Source: Liolophura sinensis (lineage: Eukaryota > Mollusca > Polyplacophora > Chitonida > Chitonidae). Taken from it: DNA of 64,000 nt. The stretch is taken from NCBI RefSeq assembly GCF_032854445.1, contig NC_088302.1:48266046-48330045 (forward strand), in the 5' to 3' direction. The notes below the pieces were generated by a model. The model did no database searches and was not told where the DNA came from. It saw only the letters and a program-made list of their open reading frames with translations. A program made the translations under genes and the position numbers. Positions 27,801-52,492 of this stretch are shown here, piece by piece (the first letter of the stretch is position 1; every line of letters begins with the position of its first letter).

Positions 27801-29043
27801 CTGTCTGCCATATTGACAGCATGGGACTGCGCACATTCCTTGTCCAAGGCTGGGTGTCGGGAGCAGTAGATCCAGGGTCAATCGTGGGTTGAGTCACACC
27901 TAAGACCTTAAAAGAGGAAGTTGTAACTTCCTTGCTTGGCATTCAGCATGAAGGGGATAGTGCAATGACTGGTTGACCCGTATCAGTATAATGGTTCGGG
28001 TGGGGCAGCTTACTTGCTTTCGGTAAGTTGTCTCAGTGAAGCAGCACTTGATAAAAGAGTGGTGGAAATCCATCATGCAACAAGAAGGCACATTACATGC
28101 ACTCTAAGGATTCCTTCGTCGTCACATGACTTAAAAATTGTTAAGTACAAAGCTAAACCCCTAGCACTCACTCACTCCACAGCTGGGGGTAAATCTGTGC
28201 CTTGTGTGTCCTAGGGATTGAAAGGCAAACACTTTGACCACTGCTCTCAGGACATAACAGAGTAGTTCACTTTTAATTTAATCTCCAAACATGCATGCCC
28301 ATACTAATTAAACTTTAAAGCAAATGTTGTATAAAAGCAAGAACATGCATGCTGTATACTGCAATAAATCCTTTGTCCACCTTTTTCAAGAAGTTTACAA
28401 ATCTGAGCACTACAAAATCAATAAATCTATCACTGAGGTATTTTCTGTTCAGATCAAACTCTGTCCAATAAGCCATGACGGTATTTCAGAAGTCTCCAAA
28501 ATTTGGAGGTTTAGACAAGACAAGGTGGGGACTCTCACCAACTAATGTGGCTATAGGGCAAGGTTTCACAGTAGTTACTAAACTGAATATATATCTTGCA
28601 TAGTCATGTATGTCAGCTCAATCACACTGTTAGCAGCTCCTCTAAATCACGTCTTTTAGCTACGTTAGCTAACGAGAGCCCCCACTTGTAAGAGTTCTTA
28701 AATGCAAACACTAACACAAAGTATTCATAGTAGTACTGACTGGATATTGTAAAGTATAGCCGGCTGACACCAGGCTCATTTAAGTCAGACAAAAGAGGTT
28801 GGACTTGAATGAATGGAGTTATGGACAAAGTGACTTATCACCTGGTCTGCTAAACTTTACTTATGTCTAAATGATGTTACATAACTACATGTGGCGTCAT
28901 TTGTAACCTACAGACAATGCCATATGGAATCCTGGTTTTGTCTGCCAGTCCTCTAGCTGCTGCTCTGCTGGTTTTAGCACTGTGGAGTCCTGGCTGCAGG
29001 CTCTTGTCAAAGTATCCAGCACAATCGCTTCAGATGAATCCAT
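9853..29043 (-). CDS. IPO11: Importin-11 (nuclear import receptor), 26 coding exons
   Basis: Karyopherin-beta family receptor that, in vertebrates, imports cargo such as ubiquitin-conjugating enzymes in a RanGTP-dependent way. Exons, 5' to 3' on the minus strand: 29043-28912, 27656-27556, 27024-26952, 26582-26379, 25933-25804, 25064-24957, 24675-24605, 24356-24257, 23845-23753, 23225-23070, 22790-22750, 22121-21983, 21154-21049, 20553-20390, 19798-19758, 19451-19386, 17472-17308, 16356-16164, 15146-15067, 14601-14521, 13370-13275, 12832-12719, 12170-12049, 11327-11232, 10484-10406, 10011-9853. All phases join, giving 2910 nt (969 aa plus TGA), close to the vertebrate length of about 975. The importin-beta N-terminal repeat is in exon 1 (VLKPAEQQLEDW), and recognisable family blocks include KVARLDCPRNWP, PCTEVLF, LTPVLLEIVNGLQGP, RCAILTTLIHLVQ, LMEDGLELW and DPVHTVDLRQ. 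The start is the only in-frame ATG before the conserved block. Intron 14 is AT-AC and intron 20 is GC-AG. Individual boundaries were placed by eye. Confidence 0.95.
10040..10235 (+). repeat. Unclassified interspersed repeat, copy 2, in IPO11 intron 25
   Basis: Same order of blocks as at 5985: TTTTCGCATGTTTGTAAGGT, ATTATTCTGTGTACACTGAT and TTTTTGTGAAGCCCTGAAAC. Confidence 0.7.
10809..11074 (+). mobile_element. Full-length tRNA-derived SINE in IPO11 intron 24
   Basis: The tRNA-like head includes the B-box-like GAGTTCAAGTCC. The body has GGCTTCCTCTCC, CACCATAATGCTGG-type and AAATATTCTTGAGTACGG, and the tail is CCAATCAAATAAATAAATAA. It lies antisense to IPO11. Confidence 0.85.
13879..14371. mobile_element. 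TIR element (MITE-like) interrupted by a SINE, IPO11 intron 20
   Basis: The left end GGGATCACACAGCCATCTTA, then GGCTTAAGTC, is the inverse of the right end (GACTTCAATCTAAGACCGCT, then TCATGATCCCC). A second copy without insertion lies at 19869-20095. The SINE at 14039-14299 sits inside this copy and so is the younger insertion. Confidence 0.7.
14039..14299 (+). mobile_element. Full-length tRNA-derived SINE nested in a TIR element
   Basis: A-box-like TGGCTCAGTAGG, B-box-like GAGTTCAAGTCC, conserved core ending GAGTACGGTGTAAAACACC, and an (AAAT)n tail. Confidence 0.88.
14372..14505 (+). mobile_element. 3' fragment of the same SINE family
   Basis: Contains CCTCCCACCATAATGCTG, ATATAAGTGACATACTCTGG and AAAGAAATAAACAAA, a diverged copy of the SINE 3' half. 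Confidence 0.65.
16320..16700 (-). repeat. IPO11: 76-bp tandem repeat overlapping IPO11 exon 18
   Basis: About five copies with a 75-76-bp period (AAAGTGGAAC recurs at about 16321, 16397, 16473, 16549 and 16624). The unit is made of the first about 35 nt of exon 18, its acceptor, and adjacent intron. Four further copies therefore lie upstream in the intron, each with a TTACAG, TTGCAG or GTGACAG followed by GG. Confidence 0.88.
17739..19345. repeat. 68-bp minisatellite, about 24 copies, filling IPO11 intron 16
   Basis: The unit contains TTGTACAACACGTGTACATA, AAGTAATACAGTTTTATTGT and AAGTAGATATTCCACCCTGT, with a period of 66-68 bp. It takes up over four fifths of the intron between exons 16 and 17, starting about 40 nt inside the exon 16 donor. 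Most copies hold the hexamer CACGTG within the imperfect palindrome GTACAACACGTGTAC. Confidence 0.95.
19799..20389 (-). other. IPO11: U12-type AT-AC intron (IPO11 intron 14)
   Basis: No GT-AG pair can join exon 14 to the conserved VDDFEF block, because no AG lies near the needed acceptor. On the minus strand the intron begins ATATCCTTG, the minor-spliceosome AT-AC donor consensus. It has the branch-site motif TCCTTAAC about 10 nt before the end and terminates in TTTCAC. Joining G (20390) to CT (19798-19797) gives TLKTAVDDFEF, which aligns residue for residue with vertebrate importin-11 (TLKLTVDDFEF). Confidence 0.9.
19869..20095. mobile_element. Uninterrupted copy of the TIR element, in IPO11 intron 14
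   Basis: Left end TGGATCACAAAGTGATCTTA, then GGTTTAAGTC; right end TTTTGACTTCAGTCTAAGAT, then TGCTTCATGCTCC. It matches both ends of 13879-14371 and lies wholly within the AT-AC intron. No ORF. Confidence 0.65.
20665..20815 (+). repeat. Unclassified interspersed repeat, copy 3, in IPO11 intron 13
   Basis: TTTTTGCATGTTTTCAAGAT, TTCAAGCATACTCTGAGGGC and CAAGCCCTGAAATTGGTGAA in the order seen at 5985 and 10040. Confidence 0.7.
23235..23450 (-). mobile_element. SINE with a different body, minus orientation, IPO11 intron 9
   Basis: Starts TATTTATTTATTTGATTGGC, the reversed common tail, but the body reads CAGGTACCTGACTAACCGCT. The far end GATTTGAACACGCAACC reads as a B box on the minus strand. 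A related body is at 27275-27490. Confidence 0.55.
24040..24183 (+). mobile_element. Degenerate SINE 3' half, IPO11 intron 8
   Basis: GATGGTTGTGGATTAGCCCA, CCCAGCATAATGCTAGG and TTCAATCAAATAAATAAATA match the common SINE with many changes. Confidence 0.6.
25116..25372 (-). mobile_element. Full-length SINE, minus orientation, IPO11 intron 5
   Basis: Reverse of the common family: CAAGAATATTTCACCTATGC, CAGCATTATGGTGGGAGGAA, GACCTTCCCACGTACAGCAG, GACTTGAACTCACAGCGACC and CTCCTGGGCCATTGAGCTGT. It shares the IPO11 transcription direction. Confidence 0.88.
27275..27490 (-). mobile_element. Degenerate SINE, minus orientation, IPO11 intron 2
   Basis: TTATTTTACTGGTGTTGTAC, GTCAGGAATATTTCACTTAT and TAGGTACCTCACCTTCAGCA resemble the variant at 23235. 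Confidence 0.45.
27845..28185 (+). mobile_element. Second SINE family, long degenerate copy, IPO11 intron 1
   Basis: Contains AGATCCAGGGTCAATCGTGG (B-box-like), GCTTGGCATTCAGCATGAAG, CACATGACTTAAAAATTGTT and the tail CTAGCACTCACTCACTC, in the order of the copy at 37355. Confidence 0.55.
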
Positions 29044-29149
29044 TTTTCTGACCTGATTATCTTGTGACTTAGTAGCAAATATCAATTGTTTATCTGTCAG
29101 TGTCTTGATATTATCACAAGACACAAGGTTTTTTCACATCACATTTTTC

Positions 29150-29620
29150 ATAAAATGCAAGGGTCGATATCATAAAATTGCCCTCGACACTGCCAACGTG
29201 CATTGTCAAGTGTCATCTGCAAAGCTCTACGAAGTCGTAATCACCCTCTCGGAAACCGATCATTCAATGATGTCGGCAAAACCGGGGCAATGCGGTTGTT
29301 TACAAGTTGAAGTGAGCTGATAAGTCCCACTTATGAAGTGTATGAAGTATCAACTTGCAATGCGACTGGGTGAAAAATTTTTGTTTCAGACAAAACAATT
29401 CGCAACCCATTCTACGGTACGGGTTGTCAGCGTGAAGACGGCGGTTTTAACAATATCAAACCCTTCGGAACGCAACTCCATGCCCTTCCCCGCAACGAAC
29501 ACACGCCAGACAGCTGTTTCCGGTGACACATCGCAGGCGCGATATAGAAAACAACTTCCGGCACATTTGCCATCGTGGACTAAAATGATGTGGTTTGACA
29601 CCTAGAAAACATGTGAAATT
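29150..29620. promoter_or_regulatory. Candidate bidirectional promoter between IPO11 and SLC30A5
   Basis: CpG-richer, less AT-biased DNA directly upstream of the IPO11 ATG (29043) and on the SLC30A5 side of the divergent pair. It contains the ETS-type motif ACTTCCGG at about 29554 and a further TTTCCGG at about 29518; such motifs are common in housekeeping promoters. Open frames run on both strands here, as expected by chance in CpG-rich DNA. No TATA box was noted. Promoter function is inferred from position and composition. Confidence 0.45.
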
Positions 29621-31629
29621 ATTGTGCTATCGAACGGAAAGTGATGTAAGATAGTTTCTAAAATTACAGAATTCTTGCGAGGTATAACTTTTGGGCAATT
29701 TTGTTATTGTGATAATTTTTTGACACTTAAAGTTTTCCATAAACAACCGGTAGGTCTACTCACTTGCATTTGACGACTACCGGTACTACATGTAAATGTT
29801 TGTAGCCTATGTAGTGTTACTTAATATCATTTAATCCTTGTGTATTAAAATACACAGTTCTGCAGTAGTTGAAATACAACCGATGTAGATGGAAATTAAC
29901 AAAGTTTACCGAGTGATTTGATCGAGTGATGCATGACTTTTATATTTGTTCTGGCGCTCGCATACTCATGGCTAGGCACCATTCACCCTGGTAGGATGTT
30001 TTGTAAAGTATCGGGGAAATATTTGATTACTATCTCCACTCCCACACCTACCGTGATTCCGTCTACCTGATTGACCTAATCATGTTGACGTCTGTTGAGA
30101 ATCTGACAACATGTAAAAATATATCACAACATTATTTAGGTTCCAATCTGTAGAACTGCTCAGCACGTAAAGGTGGACAACAGTGTTGTTTTGAAAGCTA
30201 ATTGTTGAGTGAAGTAAAAGTATGAAGGGCCAGATGCTTTTGAAATGACAAGAAATTGACACTGTGACTGTGAGGGTTTTTTTTCACCACCTAAACATCA
30301 ACCACTGATGCACATGCACCACGAGCAAAAACAATAGCTACATGTGTCTGACATTTGTGAGCAGGGCACAGAAGCGAGGTATGGAATTACCACTTGTATA
30401 CACCACGGAATTAGATAAAAATTGTCCGGAAGACCACGAAGCCGCCAACAAATGTAATTCACTTGTCTTTTGCCGATTAGACATAAAGTTTTTCTTGTAT
30501 TTTAATTTTACTGAATATGTCGGTGGAAGGCTCTGTTCCCATATACATATTTTACTATGGACAGCTTCTCGGCTGTGAACTATACCTCACCTTATGTTAA
30601 AAGTTCACAGCCAAATTTCTTGGCTACCCCAACCCGGGCCTGTTCAGTTACTCCATTAAAATGTTTTAAGTTCATAGACCGCCAGACTGATAAAATCCTG
30701 AGCTGTCGATCATCCCAAAGGTAAATATCCATCCATATTTCAGCAAGTTCAACTTTGCCACTAGCTTGAACTTCACAAAGATGGCTGCCCATCACACACA
30801 ACATCTGGGTTCCTGGGGTACACATGCCCACCATTTGCATTTGCGGGGTCCAGGAACAATACAGGATAACCACTGTACTCAGAATACAACAGACAAAAGA
30901 CAGTGACAATGGGAACCCCATTATCAATATTTAACTCACTCAGCTATAACAAGTAACTTTTGACATATAGATTACAAATTATATGACTGTTGCTAGTCCA
31001 AATTATTTGACTAGAACTTACATTAAATGATAAGGGTTAGATCATTATCAACAGTTAGATCATTATCAACAGTTTAGAGCTGTTGTATATATAGTGTCTT
31101 AGTGTATGTGATAAAAACACCTTGTTAACTTCTTTACTGACAACAGTGTACTGCGGCATGTAAAAATTGATGCTACCTGTTCTTCTTGTGTCTATTTACA
31201 GCATCTTCTGATGAAGATTATTCATCCTGTGGATGTGGTCAGCAGCATAAATTCAGTTATGAAATGGGCTGATTATGCAAATTCATGAAAGCAGAGAATG
31301 CAGGGAATAGAATTAGTGGTCTGAACTTTTATCAGAAGTGCCAGTACAACAAGAACAATGCATGACGATTTTGGATCCAACATATTGCCATCAAGGGCTA
31401 TATACCCTTCTTCAAGGTAATGAAGGTTAAAAGTTAGCTAACTGAGAGTGGCTTCATGATCTGATGATCTCTATCCAAAAGTTGTGCACTCTGTAATAAA
31501 TCCTATTACTTAATCACTATAGATTGGGACTTCTATAGAGCACCCAGTTTTCTTAGGCAGCCTCTGGACAGTTGACTAATTTGATACTCTGTCCCATGGC
31601 CTCCTTACCTCCCTTTAGACATGGACTGC

Positions 31630-31905
31630 TTGTGTGGCCTAATGGTTACCATAAGAGTGTCTGTCTCAGGATCAAACTCCGGGCACATACCAAATTCTGA
31701 AAAGTTAGAGCAGGAAACAGGACTGGTTGGCCTTTTGTCAGTATGATGTGTCTTGTGTCTTCAACATGATACTTTAGTGGCGTCAGCACTTTGATGGCAT
31801 GGACTTGCCCAGCCACAAGAAGACACAATATATGTACACACACTTATGACTCCTCGTCTTCATATGACTGAAAAATTTTTAAGTCCAAAAGCATGCATAC
31901 AATTT
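31630..31905 (+). mobile_element. Second SINE family, copy in the IPO11-SLC30A5 interval
   Basis: tRNA-like head with A-box-like TGGCCTAATGGT and B-box-like AGGATCAAACTCCG. The body has AACAGGACTGGTTGGCC and CCACAAGAAGACACA, and the end is TCATATGACTGAAAAATTTT. Confidence 0.7.
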
Positions 31906-32408
31906 CATCCATACATATTTTTGGAAATGGTACTGCTGCTCCTGCAAGTATGCAAAGTAAGTGCAGTTCTTTGTTACAGACTAAATTGATTTATTAAAAA
32001 CCAGGTATGACATGCACAGGTATTGCAGATTTACAGGTTATGTCAGGTGTATTAATTATGAAAATGCTGCTTGAAGGTAAGTCATTATTTCTCAACTGTT
32101 AATTTGTTAAATTGCATTACATGATGATGTAGGTGTTGGCACAGTTGACCCATAAGCTCGTTACCAACAGGTTACAAGTTCAAATCCACCTTCTATCTGT
32201 GTTATTAACACATATTTTAGGTAGTTAATGAAAGGCAGTGATTTGGACCTTGTTTGGACACAAAGTTGTCAAACAGCCAAATTTTTGTTTGAACCAATGT
32301 CTTTGTACACTCTAGCTACAACAGATACATGGGTACATATGTATATGGCTGCAAATCATTGCAAGGGTGTGAATGTGTGCAGAATTTTGTCTTATCTTTT
32401 GATTTCAG

Positions 32409-46124
<13,716 letters not shown>

Positions 46125-46640
46125 AGACTTTATGCACCTAGTTAAGAATTTTCATCATTTGTACTGTGAGCTTGTATAATATTTTTGATTCATGTATTTA
46201 TGTTCATCATAATGTGATTCAGACAAAATTCAGAGAAATTTGTGGATTGTCCACAAGTCGGAGGCAATCCTGCATACTAATTTAGCTTAATAGTAATATA
46301 ATGTAATAGGACATACAATGGATTGGTCTTGGCTTGTCATTTCTTCATATTTCTTCAGTCTTATCCATTCATGTCCTGTTTGTGTAAATCAACATAATTA
46401 TTACGCAAGTGAAAAATCTCCAAGGTTTTCCTCACTGTTTGCCTGTTCTTCTGCATAGCCCATTTTATGTTTTCATTCATATTCGCTGTAGCATTTTGGA
46501 GTTAAGCACTTTATCATGTGTTTGTGATATTTGAACAGCTGGCCTGGTCAATAATATACTCATAGATGAATCAGTAACTTCCAGGACACTTAACAGGAGA
46601 TGAGATTAGACATAGCAGACAAAATAAAGTTATGGTACGT
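46125..46640 (+). other. SLC30A5: SLC30A5 3' untranslated region with poly(A) signal
   Basis: AT-rich sequence after the TGA at 46122-46124. The first canonical AATAAA on the plus strand is at 46623-46628, giving a UTR of about 500 nt. The cleavage site was not determined. Confidence 0.6.
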
Positions 46641-49080
46641 GTGTGTGACACATTTCATTTTCAGTCTCGCTCCATTATGGTTTGCATTTTAAATCTAAGC
46701 CTAGATTTTAAAGAGCCACGTCAGCCAAGATTCTTCTGTTGATGAATGGAAGAAGAAAGGTACCCTGTCAAGCACAACATGCGTTCGTTCATAAACCATG
46801 TGCCAATTTTCTCAGATCTTCAAATTATCCTACTGATACCGAGTGCTTACAGAAACAAAAATTTCGGCCATTTCCGTACAAATTCCTTGAGTGATGTCAT
46901 TTTCCTGGAGCGACGTTATTTTTCCTGAAGTGACGTAATCTGCAGCGTCTTCAATCACACAAAAGCTCATTCACAGATGACCTGGTCATTTGAGCAGAAG
47001 ACTTCAGCTGGAGTTTTGTGAAGTCATAGTAGCGTCAAATGGAGTAATATGATGTCACACCAGGAATTAATACCGAAATGGCCGAACATCTTGTTTTTTG
47101 CACAAAATTGTACTACATGACCTTTGAATTGCCCAAGAAGCTTAACATATCTCATGTGGTAACTGTTTGTTCATACTATGTACCTATGTAGCATACTAGC
47201 AATTATAGCCTGAAAAGTGTGTGCACTGGAATGACTCTTCAAAGGTTCTGAGCCTCCAAAATGTGCATTATAAGTTGTTCAGGTCAGATGGCAATTCCTT
47301 CATGAACCCATATGAATTCATGGCTAACGAGGTTCTGACCACCCATCGTGTTTTTTTACCCACTGCTGTCATTTATTACTGGCCTTCACATCTAGTAAGA
47401 TTCTCTATGTGAGTGTTATTAATGTGCAGTAACAAACTGCTGAAATTTGTCAAATTTAGCTACCCACTTATCATATTATGTGAACAAAACATTTTTTAGA
47501 ATGAATTATCTTATGCTTCAATCATCATGAATCTGATGAAGAGAACTGTTGTACATGTATGTAGCTTACCCATCTTGGCCCTAGACTACTAATCCTTGAA
47601 AAAGCTATAATGATGATTTTTGCAGAACATTGCTTAGTCAATTTTTGCTAATAGTTTAGAATGCGACGAATAATTATCTTTCACAAAATGTCTATTACTG
47701 TTCAAAATCGGTGATAGTGTTTGTAAAAGTCATAAAGTAGGTTGAGTTATAACGTTTTCAAACATTAGAATCATTTTGACTCTACAAATAGTACAGGTAC
47801 TAGTCTGATATTTAATGAAGGACAATAGTTTGAGCTGCTCTTGGTTAATACACTGACTTATTTGACTGGCAAATATGGATTTTTTTCCTAAAACCTTTGG
47901 TATAGTCTTTTTAACTGTTGTAGCTGGCTGTTCGATCCGTCTGACTGTTTGATTGAGTTACATGTATTTAGGTATTTAAGGGCTTATAAAGCCAAGAAAT
48001 ACTCTGGACAGGATGATATGAAGTGTTCATAGCCAGATGTATTAATTCTGACACATGTTATAATATTACCTTGTGAACATTATTGTAAACTAGCGTATAA
48101 AGCCTATCTGTACATGTACGATTTTTACATAAAAATCTGTGTAACCAGGATTTGCATGCTGTGATAAGCCGTGTTTAAAAATGAATCTCACTGTAGTTCT
48201 AATGGGTGGCGGTTTAAATGACAGGTATATATCTTAGATGTTACCTTGTAGCTGTTTTCATGTAACGAACATGTGTGTAAATACATACATATGCTATTGA
48301 AGACAAGTAGGATATAGTCTGTACAAGTATATGTCGCCGCGTGGCACAGCTGTTAATTTTCACTTTCGTTAATTAGATAAACTTGCCCCCGGACTGTGAT
48401 TTCTTCAACCATAATGCACACCCACTAGTCAAATATTCTGGAGTACAACGTAAAACACAAGTTAATTAAATAAGTACGCAAATGGTTTCTCAGTTGCACT
48501 GTGACATTTGATGAAAGAATATAATATACGGACAAATTGTAGTCGTCATATAATCGGTGAAGTGTATCGGAACTAATAATTAAATGAGGGTTTTAAAATG
48601 AGCCCTCAACCAGATTCACGTCCCTGTCCTGTAAAACATCTCCATGCCATTCTGGGCTTCCTCGGAAGCTTGCTCCAGGTCAGTGCAATACTCCACACTG
48701 TTCTGTAGAAAAGTGATGTAAAACAGTATCTACACTGGGGCATGTGTTCATTGTTGTTTCGATATAAACACATATACTTTTTAACAATATAGGTGAAGCC
48801 GGTACGTATGTGTAATACTTATGGCTATATGTATTCAGACTTTTCCATATCCATCAAATGGACAAGCTGTGTCACAGATGGTGAAGAATACTTGTAATGC
48901 AGCATGTAAGTTATGTAGATATTGGCATGCTATGATGAATTGTGTGAAAGGTGATTGTTTAGCAAATATACATAAGCATATATAACGATGAACAGCGTTT
49001 TTTGTTGCTTGACAGTAGGTATACGGATATTTCCACGTGTTCAGAATCCCCGGTCGTTTAGTTAGAAAAAAACGTAGGCA
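46641..49080. other. Intergenic sequence without recognisable genes
   Basis: AT-rich DNA between the SLC30A5 poly(A) signal and the 49-bp minisatellite. Only a degenerate SINE-like fragment (about 48335-48478, with AAATATTCTGGAGTACAACG and a decayed tail) was seen. The small open frames here lack splice or homology support. Confidence 0.5.
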
Positions 49081-49084
49081 TTCA

Positions 49085-49720
49085 TATTTTTCTAGTATAT
49101 CTTGATCGCATAGCCACAAAGGACCTAGGGTATGTATAGTTTTCTGTATGAAGGTCACATAGCAACAAAGGGTTTTGGGTGTGGATAGTTTTCTGTATGA
49201 AGGTCACATAGCAACAAAAGACCTTGGGTAAGGATAATTTTCTGTACGAAGATCACAAAGGAGCTTGGGTATGGATAGTGTCTTAATGAAGGTCACAAAG
49301 CCACCAAGGACTTGGGAATGGATAGTTTTCTGTATGAAGGTCACAAAGCCACAAACGACTTGGAAAGTTTTCTATGAAGGCCACATAGCCACAGAGGGCC
49401 TTGGGTATGCATAGTTTTCTATGTGAAGGTTGCATAGCCACAGAAGGCAGTGGGTTCCTGTGCCAGGGTCATTTTGCCAGAAATGACAATATGAATTTTT
49501 TTTTTCCGTGTCAAGATCGATTTGCCAGATGGGCAGAAGGTATTGATATTTTCCCGTGTCAAGGTCGTTTTGCCTGAAAGGACAGTGGATACTGACATTT
49601 TCCTGCGCCAAGGTCTTTTTACCAGAAAGGACAGTAGATATTGGTATTTTCCCGTGTCAAGGTCGTTTTGCCACAAAGGTCGATAAAAGGGGTTGATATT
49701 TTCTCGTTAGCTTAGCTGAA
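49085..49720. repeat. 49-bp degenerate minisatellite
   Basis: A first block repeats TATGAAGGTCACATAGCAAC and a second repeats CAAGGTCGTTTTGCC, both with a spacing near 49 bp. This suggests one old array of about a dozen copies that diverged into two sub-blocks. The DTGKYQYL-type frames on the minus strand are a by-product. Confidence 0.8.
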
Positions 49721-51155
49721 AGGAACTGTTGATGCTCATATTGCTGTTTTTTTTTTAAATTTTTATTCATTATTTTTATTGTTTGGCTTTTTTGGTGGCT
49801 TAACTTGAAAGGTCTATGGATATTGATTGTTTCCATTCTGCAGTCCGCATGGCATACTGGAAATGGATCCACGATATGGCATGCAGTATTCGAGTCTAGA
49901 TCTCATGCATGGTTTTTGAGCTACTTGGAAATTAGTGTAACAGGAGGGTTAATTTTTCCAAGCTGTCGTCCGTTTCCACCAAATCGGATCGTCGTAAAGA
50001 AAGAGTTTAGTTTATTCTGGTCATTGTATCAACCCAAAATGGTATGGCTGCATTTCATTCTTATTCGATCTGATATCAGAACGGACAAAGCGTTTTGTGA
50101 TCGCAGCTATCCTGCACACAAGACTGGAATACCCGTCTGGACAAATAGTCGCTTCTCGGGCTCGAAGTTTTATAGTCGTGACCAACTGCTTACATCCAAT
50201 TGTCTGTGTATGCCGAGTGTAAGGCACAGCTCAACTCAACTGAGTGTACAACTGGTTGGTCTCGTCGCTGATGACCATACCACTTTATACTGATCCGGCA
50301 TACACCCAAATTAACATCTGGAATACAACTCCAGTGGAATCGTGTCGTTATTTGGCATACAAGAGCACTTATAAAACCACGCAACAGTGGTCTGGTTGAG
50401 TTCAGTTGGGTCAAGCTACCGTATGTGCCGAGCCTAAGACTTCTCTCAAAAACTCAAACACAGCTATAATTTAAATTTAAATCGCACCTTGTTCTCTTAT
50501 CTGAGTGGACAATGGCTCTTTAAGCACTTGTAATTTATGATTTAAAGGCAAAGAATACAATAAAATAAAGTATTTATCAGATAAAAGACCATTAAACACT
50601 GTCCAGGAAGATACAGTAGTTTGATTTATTGTTGTAGAATTTTTCTAACCGACTAAAATGCATTTAAAACATTGGATTGTATGGTGGTCTGTTGGGACCC
50701 TGAGGGCACCAGTGACGTCACAGCAATATTTTGGCTTGGAATAGTTCGTTTGGGTCCATTGGTTGAAGATGCATTTTGAATGATGATGTGTAGCAATTTA
50801 TGTGTGTCAAAAGGGTAAAGTGACATCACTGATCAGAAAAGTGTTCAGAAAAGGCCACTGTCGAATCCAAAATTTTAAATGCATTTACTAGGTCGAAAAA
50901 TATTCCAAGAAATACATCAAACTATTTTCCCGGACAATATTTAATGGCCTTTCATTTGACATGTACTTCATGTCAGTGTGTTCTTTGCCTTTAAATCTTA
51001 CGTTGCTTAATAATTATAAGCCCAGATCTTCTGATTACGCCTTTACGATGTCTACGTGATGTTTCATAAATATCTACTCTGTTCCTTTTGAACTGATACT
51101 GCTGAGTCTTTTTCAAGAAACATTTTCCATTTGCGCTGAAGCACTTTTTACACAG

Positions 51156-51609
51156 TATTTTGTTGAACATTTTGCTGAGCAATTCCGTGAGACTAAATCG
51201 ACTAAATCATTTTTACCGGAGCCATCAAGAGCTGGATCCAAACTCGTTGCCTATTCGAATGTTTAAGGAAACAATCTGTTTACCAAGACCAACACAAATT
51301 AACAAACACACTTTCACAACATCTCGAAGATTTCATAAAAAGAGTGTAAGCAATAAGGTAGAGGAAACTCCTGATCTGTTACAGAAATCACACAGCGTGC
51401 TACAAAGTCTAGGTAAATGATTACAGCGTGTTTCACCTCCATTTCCAGATGACCGTTGGGTTAGGGCAACCGTATGCATGGCACTACACACATTAGGGCA
51501 TTTCACACTGTCCTGTAAAACCAACTCTTCTAGCAGGAACTGTGATAAATGTCCAAGAAATTGTCCTGAGTTTATCCATATATCAAAGGTTATATCCACT
51601 GAAAAATGA
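51156..51609 (+). other. Unexplained open region with one in-frame TGA
   Basis: After a pyrimidine-rich stretch ending CACAG, one frame runs about 150 codons, broken only by TGA at 51418-51420. Upstream part: RLNRLNHFYRSHQELDPN and FTTSRRFHKKSV. Downstream part: PDDRWVRATVCMALHTLG and SCKTNSSSRNCDKCPRNC. The stop lies inside a 36-nt stretch bounded by G|GTAAAT and TTTCCAG that would keep frame if removed, but 36 nt is very short for an intron. No family was recognised, and it may be chance or a relic. Confidence 0.25.
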
Positions 51610-52329
51610 AATCTGGTTCTTTCCGCCAGTTTGTTACAGTTGTGTCAGAATTCGAAAAAACTGGTTGTGCCAAATGAAAAAAATTCTCTGTGCGTCCAAT
51701 ATATTGGACAATATACATGTACCATTATTCCTGTTTAAAAATGTTGCCACTGGCAAACCAATATCTGAAAACTATTATGCTAACAAATGTCCTATATATC
51801 AAAGAATACGACAAGCTTCAAGACTCTACTGTACATGAAATACATGGGTTTCTTACTATACTATAAAACTCAACTCAAGAACGATATACATACCATATAT
51901 AAAGACATGACTGGTGTATAAATATTTCAAACGGATCTCTCGTTAGGGTTATAGGCGATGGTCAATATTTCCAAATAGAAAATATCCCACATCAAAGAAT
52001 ACTGGGGGGTATAACAAATGCATTATGGCAGTGAAATTATGGCAGTGACTTTCTCCTAAAAAATCGTACAGCTAACCTTGTCGCAATCGTGGACCGTTTC
52101 TTAAAGGGCATACAGAACCGTTGCTGATCTGATTGGCTGGCCTAAGAGATAGACTAGACTAGATAGATTGACTATGCCAAGGCTAAGCTGAATATTAGAT
52201 ATGTCACCTTTATTCAGGCATGACCAAAACTAGTGAATTTAACCCGGAAAATCCTATCTCCGCTATAAGCCAATCAGCATCGATTACGTATCCCTTTAAC
52301 ACTCCAACATCAATATCGATTACATGATG

Positions 52330-52492
52330 GCTTCCTCTACGGTCGTTTATGGGGCGGTTTGCCAACAACTTATGAATGGTTGTGGGTTTCCTTCGGGCTC
52401 CGTCTGAATTCCTGCCAACATAATGTTGGCCGCCATCGTGTTAGTAAAATATTCTTCACTACGGCATTAAGCATCAAAGAAATAAATAAATC
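52330..52492 (+). mobile_element. 5'-truncated SINE between SLC30A5 and ADAMTSL5
   Basis: ATGGCTTCCTCTACGGTCGT, GAATGGTTGTGGGTTTCC, CATAATGTTGGCCGCCATCG and CATCAAAGAAATAAATAAAT. Confidence 0.75.

Noticed and set aside
29333-29605. Opposing open frames between IPO11 and SLC30A5
   Set aside because: They look like a by-product of CpG-rich promoter DNA, with no conservation evident.
49805-50293. 162-codon plus-strand open frame
   Set aside because: It lacks an ATG-linked conserved pattern and recognisable domains, and its sequence looks random.
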